Of a stretch of 64,000 nt of DNA, positions 9,572-19,362 are shown in pieces (position 1 is the first letter of the stretch; each line of letters starts with the position of its first letter). The notes beneath the pieces are model-generated. The model made no database searches, had not been told where the DNA came from, and saw nothing but the letters and a program-made list of their open reading frames with translations. The stretch comes from an uncultured SAR116 cluster alpha proteobacterium (GTDB lineage: Bacteria; Pseudomonadota; Alphaproteobacteria; Puniceispirillales; Marisalimonadaceae), in NCBI GenBank assembly GCA_902543145.1, contig CACBXG010000002.1, positions 166,001 through 230,000 of the forward strand, written 5' to 3'. A program made the translations under genes and the position numbers.

Positions 9572-10495
9572 TTAGTTATTTGTTACATGGTTTTGCAATT
9601 TCAATACTTTTTTTATATGTAAACTAGCTTCTTCTAACTGAAATTGGTCGAAATTCTTAATTGGTTTTCGACAGATACTTGTGCTAAAAATTCCTTCTTC
9701 AACTCTTAACATTTTTGAAAATTTAATTGATATGTCTATATGTTGGTGAGTAAAAGATAAAATTGGTAAAATTTGAGAGAATAATCTTCTAGAGGCTTCT
9801 ATTTTATTTTCTAAATATAAATTATAGATTTTGTTGTAAATAACCTCCATAGTTGAAGGAATTAGAGCATGTACCCCTCTATTCAGAGCTTCAATCATAC
9901 CCATAATTGCCCATCCACCACTCAGATGCAACTGGTTGTTAGTAATATTGAAAACTCTTGTATATTTTGGACCAGAATTAAGAACTTCAATTTTCAAACT
10001 TTTAAATTTTTTAACGTATTTATTTAATAAAATTATATCTTCATCACTCATTCCATAACCTGTCCATGATAAATCTTGTATCATAAGATTGTCAGGCCCA
10101 ACTTCAGCAATTTCATAAAAGCATTGCACTAATTCATCACCAAAAATATTTTCAGGTGCTTGACATAATATCCAATCAGCCCCTAATTCTTTTGCATTTT
10201 TGGATAACTCAATTCTTTCAATTTGATTTTTTGCAGTGCAACTTATAATGATTGGAATTCTATTATTATTATAAGTTACACATTCATTTAATAGAATTTT
10301 TTTCTCATCAAAGGATAGACTTCCATTTTCCCCTGCAACAGCACCCACAAGCATACCAGCACATCCAGTTATTACAGTTTGATCAATCAGTTTCCTTAAG
10401 CTAGCTATATCAATTTTATTATTTTCATTAAAGGGTGTGTGCAAACTAGGAACAATTCCTAGCATTTTAGAAATATCTTTTTTTTCTCTAGCCAA
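9572..10495 (-). CDS. Dihydrodipicolinate synthase/N-acetylneuraminate lyase family protein
   Basis: GIVPSLHTPFNENNKIDIASLRKLIDQTVITGCAGMLVGAVAGE. Confidence 0.85.
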   Translation of the reverse strand: MAREKKDISKMLGIVPSLHTPFNENNKIDIASLRKLIDQTVITGCAGMLVGAVAGENGSLSFDEKKILLNECVTYNNNRIPIIISCTAKNQIERIELSKNAKELGADWILCQAPENIFGDELVQCFYEIAEVGPDNLMIQDLSWTGYGMSDEDIILLNKYVKKFKSLKIEVLNSGPKYTRVFNITNNQLHLSGGWAIMGMIEALNRGVHALIPSTMEVIYNKIYNLYLENKIEASRRLFSQILPILSFTHQHIDISIKFSKMLRVEEGIFSTSICRKPIKNFDQFQLEEASLHIKKVLKLQNHVTNN

Positions 10496-10835
10496 TTAAT
10501 GTACCATTTTCGAGTTTAATATCTGCCCGAAGCAAGTGAACATCTTCACCTGAGATTGCGCCAAGTATGAGTACTTCAGAAGTAAAACCAGCAATTTTTT
10601 TGGAAGGCAAGTTGCAAACAGCCACAACTTGTCTATTTATTAATTCTTGTAATGAATAATTAGTAACCTGAGCTGAAGTTTGTTTTACACCAATAGTTTT
10701 CCCAAAATCAATTTTTAAAATATATGCAGGTTTTTTTGCTTTTACATTCTGAGATGCTTCTAAAATTGTCCCTAAAACAAGATTTAACTTTGTAAAGTCA
10801 TTGATAGATATTTGATCTTTATTTATTTTATCCAT
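10488..10835 (-). CDS. csaA: tRNA-binding domain protein (CsaA-like)
   Basis: LVLGTILEA...AYILKIDFGKTIGVKQTSAQVT...VVAVCNLPSKKIAGFTSEVLILG. Confidence 0.85.
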   Translation of the reverse strand: MDKINKDQISINDFTKLNLVLGTILEASQNVKAKKPAYILKIDFGKTIGVKQTSAQVTNYSLQELINRQVVAVCNLPSKKIAGFTSEVLILGAISGEDVHLLRADIKLENGTLIG

Positions 10836-10867
10836 AATTTTTATTTTACTAAACTTTTCTTTTCAAT

Positions 10868-11236
10868 TTAATTTTTTTGGTCATTATTCCCAATACATTT
10901 TAAAATTTTATTTTTTGTAAATATTTCATTATAATTGTCATTTATGGATCTTAAATTAGCATTGAATGCCAATGATTTATCTTTAATTATAAATAAGTAA
11001 TTAAGTATTGGATTTTCTTCTGCTGAAACCTTACTAATAGCCATTAATGCAATTTCAGAATTCTCTACTATTTTATATTCTAACGGTTCACCCTTTTGAT
11101 CTTCATATTTTACAGATTCACCATCTATAGTCATTTTAGACAAATTACCATGTTTTTTGTCTATGCATGAGTATTCAAGAGCATAGCTACTATGTGAGAC
11201 GAACAGTAAAAAAAGTGTATAATAAAAAATTTTCAT
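10868..11236 (-). CDS. Secreted hypothetical protein
   Basis: N-terminal signal peptide-like segment MKIFYYTLFLLFVSHSSYAL. Confidence 0.5.
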   Translation of the reverse strand: MKIFYYTLFLLFVSHSSYALEYSCIDKKHGNLSKMTIDGESVKYEDQKGEPLEYKIVENSEIALMAISKVSAEENPILNYLFIIKDKSLAFNANLRSINDNYNEIFTKNKILKCIGNNDQKN

Positions 11237-11335
11237 TAGACTTCCATATTAAAACTGTATTAGTACAAAATATTTTAAAATATTAAAAAATATCCTATTA
11301 TAATTTTTATGTAAATTTACAAAAAATAAAAAAAA

Positions 11336-11473
11336 ATGAATAGAAAAAATTTATTATTATTTGTCTTTTGGGGATTGGCTTTTATAGTAATTACCTGGTC
11401 ATTACCTTTTCTAGCTAGAGAAAATCAGATTTTCAATAATATCTTATCTTACTGTATATCAATTATAAAATGA
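11336..11473 (+). CDS. Short single-TM protein upstream of the SCO gene
   Basis: ATG..TGA encodes MNRKNLLLFVFWGLAFIVITWSLPFLARENQIFNNILSYCISIIK (45 aa), below the ORF-track cutoff. Confidence 0.4.
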   Translation: MNRKNLLLFVFWGLAFIVITWSLPFLARENQIFNNILSYCISIIK

Positions 11474-11529
11474 CAAACTTCTATAAAAATGTAAAAACAT
11501 TTGTTTTAAAATTATAAAACTGATTTCTA

Positions 11530-12138
11530 ATGAATTTAGCCAAAAAAAAATTAATTTTACTTTCATCAATAATTATTTCTTTCGTTATTATTTTAATCAC
11601 GACCTTTCTTTTTGCAGAATATCTATCACGTAAAAATGCTCCAGAAAAATTTTCAGAAATAATAAATAAAGTTAATTTAATTGATCATAATGGACAAGCT
11701 TTTAAAAGTACTACACTTAAAAATAAACCTTCTTTATTATTTTTTGGGTTCACTAATTGCCCAGAGATTTGCCCTACAACACTTGCCGATTTATCACAAA
11801 TTACAAAAAAAGTTACATTGAACGATGATTTAATAAACATAATTTTTGTAACTTTAGATCCAAAAAGAGATAATAAGGAACATCTTAAAGATTATATTCA
11901 ATATTTTGATGGTAATATTATTGGTGTAACGGGTAATAAAATTGAAATAAAAAAATTTGCAGATAATTGGGGAGTATTTTATGAAACTGTCAAAACTACA
12001 AATAGTAATTATACTCTTAACCATACGGCAACCGTATTCATGATTGATGCCTTAGGCAATTTTGGAGGGACTATAGCCTGGGGTGAAAATGAATCTTCTA
12101 TAATTCAAAAAATTAATAATTTAAGAAAAATTAATTAA
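11530..12138 (+). CDS. SCO1/SenC family copper chaperone/thioredoxin-like protein
   Basis: FFGFTNCPEICPTTLADLSQI CxxxC motif and conserved distal His (YTLNHTATVFMID). Confidence 0.9.
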   Translation: MNLAKKKLILLSSIIISFVIILITTFLFAEYLSRKNAPEKFSEIINKVNLIDHNGQAFKSTTLKNKPSLLFFGFTNCPEICPTTLADLSQITKKVTLNDDLINIIFVTLDPKRDNKEHLKDYIQYFDGNIIGVTGNKIEIKKFADNWGVFYETVKTTNSNYTLNHTATVFMIDALGNFGGTIAWGENESSIIQKINNLRKIN

Positions 12139-12910
12139 TAGTATACCCTAAACTGACCAATTTATCCCTTACCTTATTTGAAGATAAAAATTTTAAGAAA
12201 AGTTTTGCCTCTGGTTTTTTTTCTCCATATTTTAGTAAAACTGCATCTTGATTTATAGGTGAATACAAATCCTGAGGTATATCCCACACTTTCCCTTTTT
12301 TATTTTTAATAATAAAATCCGATTTCGCAATGAAGCCTATATCTAAATTACCATAATAATTCATCAGAAAAACTTGATTGACATTTTTACTTAAAATAAT
12401 TTTTTTTTCTAATCTATTAAATACTTTGAGCGATTTTAAAACTTCTTTAGCAGCCACGCCATAAGGTACATATTTTGGATTTCCTATCCCAACATATTTA
12501 ATTTTTTCTGATAAAATTATATTTGGAAATGTTAAATCAAAAAGATCTTTGTTTGTGCTATACAATAGAAGCTTTCCCGTTGCGTAAGTAAATCTTGTTC
12601 CTTTTACTCCTTTAGCTGTATTTTCGAGTTTTTTTGGAAGGTCTTGATTGGCTGAAAGAAAAATATCTAAAGGTGCCCCATTTATAATCTGAGAGTATAA
12701 ACTTCCACTTGGACCAGTTGAAAGATAAATTTTAGTTTTATTTTCATTCTCAAAATTTTGTTTTATAACATTCATAGGCATTAAAAAGTTTGAAGCTACA
12801 CCTATACGAATCTCTGTTGCATTCGAATATTTATGAAGAAAAAGTATTAAAAAAATCAAAATATATAAAACATTAGTGAATGTCTTTATTGTTTTAAGTA
12901 CTAAACACAT
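12131..12910 (-). CDS. modA: Molybdate-type ABC transporter substrate-binding protein
   Basis: ASNFLMPMNVIKQNFE...STGPSGSLYSQIINGAPLDIFLSANQDLPKKL. Confidence 0.85.
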   Translation of the reverse strand: MCLVLKTIKTFTNVLYILIFLILFLHKYSNATEIRIGVASNFLMPMNVIKQNFENENKTKIYLSTGPSGSLYSQIINGAPLDIFLSANQDLPKKLENTAKGVKGTRFTYATGKLLLYSTNKDLFDLTFPNIILSEKIKYVGIGNPKYVPYGVAAKEVLKSLKVFNRLEKKIILSKNVNQVFLMNYYGNLDIGFIAKSDFIIKNKKGKVWDIPQDLYSPINQDAVLLKYGEKKPEAKLFLKFLSSNKVRDKLVSLGYTIN

Positions 12911-12914
12911 TAAT

Positions 12915-13130
12915 TTAATTAAAAAGTGAGATAATAGAGTAAATGATAAATGCTAGTATTGATAATGACAAAATAAAAATTATTAAAATTGTTTGAACAT
13001 AATCTTTAATTATTGCCGTAATAAATTGTTTTGTTTTATTAAACCCAAAAAATAGTAAACAAAACAAAAGAGAAATTGGAAATGTTACAAAAAATAGAGT
13101 TGAATAAAACCAAAACTTAATAAACCCCAT
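12915..13130 (-). CDS. Small membrane protein
   Basis: 71 aa with two hydrophobic segments. Confidence 0.4.
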   Translation of the reverse strand: MGFIKFWFYSTLFFVTFPISLLFCLLFFGFNKTKQFITAIIKDYVQTILIIFILSLSILAFIIYSIISLFN

Positions 13131-13190
13131 TTCTCTAAATTTATTTTTTTGTTGCTTTGAACTGATTTAATACCTCATTAAAAATAAAAA

Positions 13191-13970
13191 TTAATTTAAA
13201 GATAACTTGTCATTAACTGAGATAACTCCAGTTTTTTTAACCTTTGCATAAACTCCCAAATCCAAGTGACCAAAATGAGAGTTAATTTCATTCGGTATAT
13301 TAATGTCTCTGAGAGCATTTTCAGGGTTTACATTAGTTGCGGCACATCTTTGGGTTCTTTTAAAAACTTCTAAAATACTATCTCCAATTACAATTTTCTT
13401 GCCAACCCAATCAAATTCCTTCCAAGGGTCAATATTGTCAATCAACAAATTCGCTCTAAATCTAGAAGGATCAATATTTTTCCCAATTTTTTTTTCAAAA
13501 TCAGAAATCGTGTTTAAGTTAATAATAGAAATAGCCTTTTCTGGAAGGTCTGAAAATGAATGTTTAAGATTTTTATCATTTTCATATTTTGTTCCTTGAA
13601 CTAATTTTGGCTTGTTATTGTTACCTAAATTTAAATATTTCTGAAAAAAAACTTCAACTTTATTTATATTTATCTCATTAATTATAATTTCTTCTAACAC
13701 TGTTTTTTTATCAATTTTTATAATTAGTCTATTTGATTTACTATTAAACTCTGTACTTAATTTTGCTAACTTTTCTTCTTTAACTAAAGCTAGAAAGTTT
13801 GTTTTTCTTAAATACAGTGGATTTTTTTCATCAAATGAAACATGTGATCTAGCAAATGCGTATTCACGGTCACCAGACAGAACTTGATCTTTTTCTAATA
13901 AAATTTCATTTAAACTTTCACCAGAAAGACCTTTTATAGGATATCTGAAAATTTTTTTTAGTATGGCCAT
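13191..13970 (-). CDS. MOSC domain-containing protein
   Basis: FRYPIKGLSGESL...GDREYAF; DPSRFRANLLID; RTQRCAATNVNP. Confidence 0.87.
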   Translation of the reverse strand: MAILKKIFRYPIKGLSGESLNEILLEKDQVLSGDREYAFARSHVSFDEKNPLYLRKTNFLALVKEEKLAKLSTEFNSKSNRLIIKIDKKTVLEEIIINEININKVEVFFQKYLNLGNNNKPKLVQGTKYENDKNLKHSFSDLPEKAISIINLNTISDFEKKIGKNIDPSRFRANLLIDNIDPWKEFDWVGKKIVIGDSILEVFKRTQRCAATNVNPENALRDINIPNEINSHFGHLDLGVYAKVKKTGVISVNDKLSLN

Positions 13971-14075
13971 ATTTTATGTTTTTAAACTAATCTATCGAAT
14001 AATTAAATCATAGATTATATTTAATAATTAATAAAATGTAGATTTTAAATTGAACAAAAAATATTATTCATACTA

Positions 14076-14498
14076 TTAAGAGGCAGTTTCAAACAAAACC
14101 TCAGGGTTTGACATTGTTTTAATTTCGAGAACATTCCCATTAGGATCTTCAACAAAAAATGTCTCTTGTTCAAACTTGGAACCTATAAACCTTCTATAAG
14201 GTTTATCAAAATAATCTATATCACTTGCTTCAATTCTTCTTTTTACTTCTTCAAAATCATTTTCTTCCAGATGAACTCCAAAATGAGGCACACAAACGTC
14301 ACCCATGTCAACATCATGTCTTTCTCTAAATTGTTTAGATTTGGTTTCATGCAACGTTAGTTCATTTCCCCAAAAATTAATATCGATCCAACGACCTTCT
14401 TCCTGATTTCCAGTTTTACATCCTAATATATCACAATAAAATTTTAGAGCAGTTTTAATATTACCAGCTGGTATTGCTAAATGAAAACAATTAGTCAT
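14076..14498 (-). CDS. VOC/glyoxalase family protein
   Basis: FHLAIPAGNIKTALKFYCDILGCKTG...FVEDPNGNVLEIK. Confidence 0.88.
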   Translation of the reverse strand: MTNCFHLAIPAGNIKTALKFYCDILGCKTGNQEEGRWIDINFWGNELTLHETKSKQFRERHDVDMGDVCVPHFGVHLEENDFEEVKRRIEASDIDYFDKPYRRFIGSKFEQETFFVEDPNGNVLEIKTMSNPEVLFETAS

Positions 14499-14614
14499 AA
14501 ATGTATCTCCTAATATACTAGTTTTGAAGTTTTACCATATATCAGTTTCATGGTTTTAAAAGTGTTAATTAAATTTATGAATTATCTTATTTAATATGTA
14601 TTAATAAGTCAAAA

Positions 14615-15052
14615 TTAACTAATGGATTTTAAAAGACCTTTTAGTAGTTTTTTTGATTTCCCGTAAACCTTAACTTTTTTAATTTTATCTAGATTGCTTT
14701 TATCATTACCAACAACAACTAGACCTATCATACCCATAGCTTTGTGCGGTGTGCATTGATACAAATAAATACCTGGCTTTGTAAATTTGAATTTAGCATC
14801 TTTACTGATTTTGGATTTATATTTAGAAACGCCAGCTGGCATTCCTATAAATTCAACATTATGACCTTTATCTACAGACTTCCATGTAATTTCATCATTA
14901 ACTTTAACTGAAATAACTTTCTCAGAATAGACCATTCTCTCTTTTCCAAGTTTATTTAACATATCAATAGTAAAATTTTCTGCATTAGCAAAATTTGAGA
15001 TTAATAGAAATGAAAGGGCTGTTGAAACAGAAACTAATTTAGCTATGAACAT
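14615..15052 (-). CDS. Pseudoazurin (blue copper protein)
   Basis: Signal peptide MFIAKLVSVSTALSFLLISNFANA; copper ligands GHNVEF and YQCTPHKAMGM; start trimmed from 15112. Confidence 0.87.
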   Translation of the reverse strand: MFIAKLVSVSTALSFLLISNFANAENFTIDMLNKLGKERMVYSEKVISVKVNDEITWKSVDKGHNVEFIGMPAGVSKYKSKISKDAKFKFTKPGIYLYQCTPHKAMGMIGLVVVGNDKSNLDKIKKVKVYGKSKKLLKGLLKSIS

Positions 15053-15173
15053 ATAATTTTTCCTCTTAAGTTTATAATGACATAAGTATTGAGATCTAAA
15101 ATTTAAACCCATATTATGACAAATATTGAATTAAATAGTTCATAGTATTTAACATAAAATTATTGAGTGAAAC

Positions 15174-15989
15174 ATGGAAGAAATCCAATTCATAGAAAAA
15201 GGTGAATCTAAAGACTGTTTACTACTTATTCATGGTTTTTGCAGTGGTCCTGAAGATTGGGATGATCAAATAAAATTTTTTTGTGCTGACTTTACCATCT
15301 TAGCACCTACCCTAAGAGGACACGATGGAAACAACTACAAAAACAGACCAATGAGTATTGAACAATTATCCAATGATTGCGTACAAATTTTAAATACAAA
15401 GTCATTCAATAGAGTAGTAATTGCTGATCATAGTATGGGAACCAGATTAGCTATAGATATTGCAAGTAAAATAAAAAATGCTTCCGGATTAATATTAGTT
15501 GATGGTAGTAGATTTTGTGATTATGAAACATACTTTGAAGTACTTAGTAATTTTGAAAACTCATTGAAACAGAATAATTATCAATCACTATTGAAGATTA
15601 TGTTTTCATCTATGTTTTTTTCTGAAAGCTACAAAAAAGAAAGAGATAGAATTGTAAAAAGAGCAATAAATATCCCAAAGAGATACTCCTTACCACTTAG
15701 AAGAAATACAATTTGGTACGACAGTCATTGTGTTGAAAATAACTTAAAAAGTTTAAAATTACCTATACTTGTTATACAAAGTACTAAAATTGACTCTGAA
15801 AACGCACGATGTATGATTAATAAAAATGATGATATTTATTATGTAAATTTTATAAATAACTTTAATAAAAATAATGACATAGTTTTGTTAGAAAATACTG
15901 GTCATTATGTAACAATCGAAAAACCTCAATGGATAAATGAAATAATTTTAAGTTGGCTGATTAAATTAAAACTTCATTTCAGAAAGTAG
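15174..15989 (+). CDS. Alpha/beta hydrolase
   Basis: LLLIHGFCSGPEDWDDQ, ADHSMGTRLA, GHYVTIEKPQ. Confidence 0.85.
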   Translation: MEEIQFIEKGESKDCLLLIHGFCSGPEDWDDQIKFFCADFTILAPTLRGHDGNNYKNRPMSIEQLSNDCVQILNTKSFNRVVIADHSMGTRLAIDIASKIKNASGLILVDGSRFCDYETYFEVLSNFENSLKQNNYQSLLKIMFSSMFFSESYKKERDRIVKRAINIPKRYSLPLRRNTIWYDSHCVENNLKSLKLPILVIQSTKIDSENARCMINKNDDIYYVNFINNFNKNNDIVLLENTGHYVTIEKPQWINEIILSWLIKLKLHFRK

Positions 15990-16298
15990 AACGGCCAGTT
16001 GGGCCCCATGCATATCTCTATCAAAAATATCTCCTTGTATTATCTTCCTTGGAAAAGAAAATTTAATTACATTTAAATCATCAATCTCAAATCTCTTTAG
16101 CTGTTGTTCACTTATCATAAGTAAATTTACAATTGCAGAGTTAGTTAATTTAATACAAACTTCTTTATATATTTTTTTATTGCCACAAAAAATATCAATA
16201 GTAACCCAAAAAGGTCCTGCATTCTTAGATCTGATTTTTCTAACTTTTTCACCTAGAGTTGACAAATTATACCTCTGATATTTTAATTTGAAATGCAT
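15966..16298 (-). CDS. DUF4387-like protein
   Basis: LGEKVRKIRSKNAGPFWVTIDIFC; overlaps the AtuA-family gene. Confidence 0.65.
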   Translation of the reverse strand: MHFKLKYQRYNLSTLGEKVRKIRSKNAGPFWVTIDIFCGNKKIYKEVCIKLTNSAIVNLLMISEQQLKRFEIDDLNVIKFSFPRKIIQGDIFDRDMHGAQLAVLLSEMKF

Positions 16299-17622
16299 CC
16301 ATTGGATTATCCAATTCTAAAATATGATTTAATGCAAACTCATAAACGCACCCTCTATCTGAATGCACTGGAGAAAATGGAAACGCAAATGTTGGGAGTT
16401 CTTCATTATAGGAAAGTGGAAAATGTAATAAAAATGGATTTATTAATTTTGCTATTTCGGTAGATATTTTGTTTTTTGATGTTATCAAACATAAAACACC
16501 AACTTCAACAGGACTTCTTATATTTTTTTCTAACTCTCCCAAAGTTGAGTTGAGACCTATGTGTCTAAATTCCAGTGAATACTCAGAGGTGTCTATATCC
16601 ATTCTTTCATTAATTTCTTTTTTTAAGAATTTTGATAACTTATCTGTCCATTTTTTTACATTTTCCACATAATTTTTGTCTCTTAATAAAACTAATAAAG
16701 AAGATTGATATCCTGCAATCTTAGCTCCTTCTAACTTAACACTATATTGTTTTGACGGATACCATTTTGCACCCTCTACTCGAACTTTTTTTTTGTCAAT
16801 ATTATAATAGTTTGAGTAAGTTACATCCATATATCCTCCTGGTTCATGTAAAATATAAGGATCAGCATTTTCATAAAGCATATGAGCAGCAACTGTTTCA
16901 GAAGTACAAAACGCATTTTTAGACATTGGCTCGACAGTAAATCCAGTTTTATCAAACTCTACCATCACAACACCAGATGTGGGATTTGTTGAACATAGCG
17001 CACCACACTCAACAACTTTAGCTCCATGCCAGGAAGAACCAGGATTAGCTCCTTTCATTAATGGCAAAGCTGAAATAATTGCAGTATCAGTCGTTCTGCC
17101 AGCTAGAATAATTTCAGCCTCTGTGTTTATACATTCTTGTATTTGTTCAGCACCTGCAAGCGCAACGATATTTGTCATTTCTTCTATTAATTGATCATTA
17201 AGCATAGGGGCAGGGGTTAAAGGAAAAATCCTACGTAATTGAAAATTTTTTTTAATAAAGTTTTTTTCTTGTTGGCAATATAATTTGGCAATTTTTATGT
17301 TTTGATTTAATTCTTCAGCTAATTCAATGGTAATATTTTCCATCCAATCAACCATCCCATTAGTTCCACAGGTGCCACAAGAACCAATTACAAGTGGTAC
17401 ATTAGCTTTTTTTCTTGCTATCATGAGACTTTTCCACTCTGCTTTTATGGCAGCGCGTGAATATTTCGATGTTCCTGAACCTAAAGAATATGGACCGCTA
17501 TCTGTAGAGCCCCCATCAATACTAATAATATGTGGGTTATTTTTAACACCATTGTTAAGAGCTTCTAAATCAAAACCAAGACCAAGAACTCCTGAAGGAA
17601 CTAATACTCTAATAGGTATCAT
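16267..17622 (-). CDS. Acyclic terpene utilization AtuA family (DUF1446) protein
   Basis: IRVLVPSGVLGLGFD, IDGGSTDSGPYSLGSG, GRTTDTAI...HGAKVVECGALCSTNP. Confidence 0.8.
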   Translation of the reverse strand: MIPIRVLVPSGVLGLGFDLEALNNGVKNNPHIISIDGGSTDSGPYSLGSGTSKYSRAAIKAEWKSLMIARKKANVPLVIGSCGTCGTNGMVDWMENITIELAEELNQNIKIAKLYCQQEKNFIKKNFQLRRIFPLTPAPMLNDQLIEEMTNIVALAGAEQIQECINTEAEIILAGRTTDTAIISALPLMKGANPGSSWHGAKVVECGALCSTNPTSGVVMVEFDKTGFTVEPMSKNAFCTSETVAAHMLYENADPYILHEPGGYMDVTYSNYYNIDKKKVRVEGAKWYPSKQYSVKLEGAKIAGYQSSLLVLLRDKNYVENVKKWTDKLSKFLKKEINERMDIDTSEYSLEFRHIGLNSTLGELEKNIRSPVEVGVLCLITSKNKISTEIAKLINPFLLHFPLSYNEELPTFAFPFSPVHSDRGCVYEFALNHILELDNPMDAFQIKISEV

Positions 17623-17679
17623 TTTAAAACTTTAGTAAGAGTTAACTTTTCATAGAACTTAAGTTTATTTATTATTAAT

Positions 17680-18615
17680 CTAATTGATACAGTACATCCA
17701 ATTTTTTTCATTAACAACTTCGCCTATAAATAAAAAGGGGCTGTTTCCTGTCTTTTTAGCATAATATATTAAATCAGTGCTCTGATCTGATTTTATTGTT
17801 AATCTGTTATTCTTTGAAAATCCTTTTGATCCAACAACTAATACAAATTTAGATGACAAATCGACAAGACCGTTTTTTGGCTGTTTGGGAGCCATTATCT
17901 TATTGTATTTATATCCCCATGAATTCAAGCAATTAATAGAGGTATCAATATGTTTAGCCTTAACTTTAATTAGGCATTGTTGGAAAATATTTTTATCTAA
18001 ACCTTCTAAATTACGAATTGGATAATCAAAATTTATATCTTTTGTAGAGGAAAAATTTTTCCATTTATCAATCTGATTATCTGATGGAATGATTATAATA
18101 GTGTTAAAGTGTAATTTTGATTTAACTAAAATGCTTAGTTTTATTTCTGAATTAAATTTTTGATTGTCAAACACTTTGGTAGAAACATTTTGAGAATTCA
18201 GTTTTTGTTTATGTAATTTTAAAATTTTCTTTATGTCATTCCTTTGAGATAAAGGAGTAACAACTTTATTTTTAAAAAGTTTAACAAACTTTTCTCCTCC
18301 CTTTTCTTTTCCATAATATTTGTAATACTGATTGTCTAAAACACTTAATTGATATAATGAATCAAAAGATGGGGGGGCTAATTCTCTGATTCCCATTATA
18401 TTATTGTTGGAACCAATTGAATGCCATTTTGAAAGAGTACCTTTTGACATGCCAAGCTTTTGAGCTAACTCAGTTTGTCTATTTTCTAACTGATTCAAAG
18501 CATTTGTTATTGCATCAGCCATCTCAAATATACTATTTTTGACTTTATTCTTGGCTAAGTTAATTTTTATTACATGATCATCAAGTGACATTATGTTTGA
18601 AATTTGTGTTTTCAT
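17680..18615 (-). CDS. HTH-containing hypothetical protein
   Basis: NRQTELAQKLGMSKGTLSKWHSIG helix-turn-helix; remainder unrecognised. Confidence 0.5.
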   Translation of the reverse strand: MKTQISNIMSLDDHVIKINLAKNKVKNSIFEMADAITNALNQLENRQTELAQKLGMSKGTLSKWHSIGSNNNIMGIRELAPPSFDSLYQLSVLDNQYYKYYGKEKGGEKFVKLFKNKVVTPLSQRNDIKKILKLHKQKLNSQNVSTKVFDNQKFNSEIKLSILVKSKLHFNTIIIIPSDNQIDKWKNFSSTKDINFDYPIRNLEGLDKNIFQQCLIKVKAKHIDTSINCLNSWGYKYNKIMAPKQPKNGLVDLSSKFVLVVGSKGFSKNNRLTIKSDQSTDLIYYAKKTGNSPFLFIGEVVNEKNWMYCIN

Positions 18616-18658
18616 TTTTTAGATTTAATTTTACTTTTATAGTTAAATAAATATTTTA

Positions 18659-19027
18659 CTAAAATTTTTTTCCACCTTCTTGAAGGCGGTTTGTAAGTTT
18701 ATGATCTGCTCTAGACTTATTATACTCTAATTTTTCATAAATTGTTTCACCTAAATTAAAACTCCTAGATTCAGCTAGATCAAATATCCGAATGACAGCA
18801 TCAGCCAGTTCAACTTCCATCATTGATTTGTGTTTTAAATGGTTGTCCATTAATCCTTTTCTTGCACCTTCCATAGCTTCACTTATTTCTGAATGTATTA
18901 GGCACAATAATTCTCCAACATTTCTATCTTTTTTTTTCCCTTCAGTATCATGCCACCAACCACCCTTTACGGCTGCTTCATGACAATCTTTTACACAACC
19001 ATTAATACCTATAATATTTTTATTCAT
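18659..19027 (-). CDS. MazG-like nucleotide pyrophosphohydrolase
   Basis: LLCLIHSEISEAMEGAR...MEVELADAVIRIFDLAE. Confidence 0.82.
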   Translation of the reverse strand: MNKNIIGINGCVKDCHEAAVKGGWWHDTEGKKKDRNVGELLCLIHSEISEAMEGARKGLMDNHLKHKSMMEVELADAVIRIFDLAESRSFNLGETIYEKLEYNKSRADHKLTNRLQEGGKKF

Positions 19028-19053
19028 TAATTAATTCCTCAAGTAATTAAACG

Positions 19054-19362
19054 TTAAATATTAGACAATATTAAAAAACTTGCCATACCTATTGATATTG
19101 TAGCAAGAACATTATTCCAAATTATTGAAACAATTATTGCTATTAAAGCAGCATATAATTTGAAATTTTCGATTAAGAAAAAATTGTTATTATCAATAAT
19201 TGATAAGTCATTAACAATAATGGGAGTTAAAACTGCTAAAGGAATATATTTAAATGTATGTTTCACGGATAACGGTAAATCACTCGAAATTATACCTGAA
19301 AGAGGAATAAATCTAATCAAAAAAGTAATGACGCCACATAAAATAATTAACGACCAAATCAT
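19054..19362 (-). CDS. azlD: AzlD branched-chain amino acid exporter subunit
   Basis: TFLIRFIPL...KHTFKYIPLAVLTPII; overlaps azlC. Confidence 0.82.
   Translation of the reverse strand: MIWSLIILCGVITFLIRFIPLSGIISSDLPLSVKHTFKYIPLAVLTPIIVNDLSIIDNNNFFLIENFKLYAALIAIIVSIIWNNVLATISIGMASFLILSNI

Noticed and set aside
13303-13599. 98-aa plus-strand ORF antisense to the MOSC gene
   Set aside because: Antisense shadow of a convincing coding gene; same applies to 2239-2460, 17327-17635, 23998-24435, 30132-30401, 45714-46103 and similar track entries.
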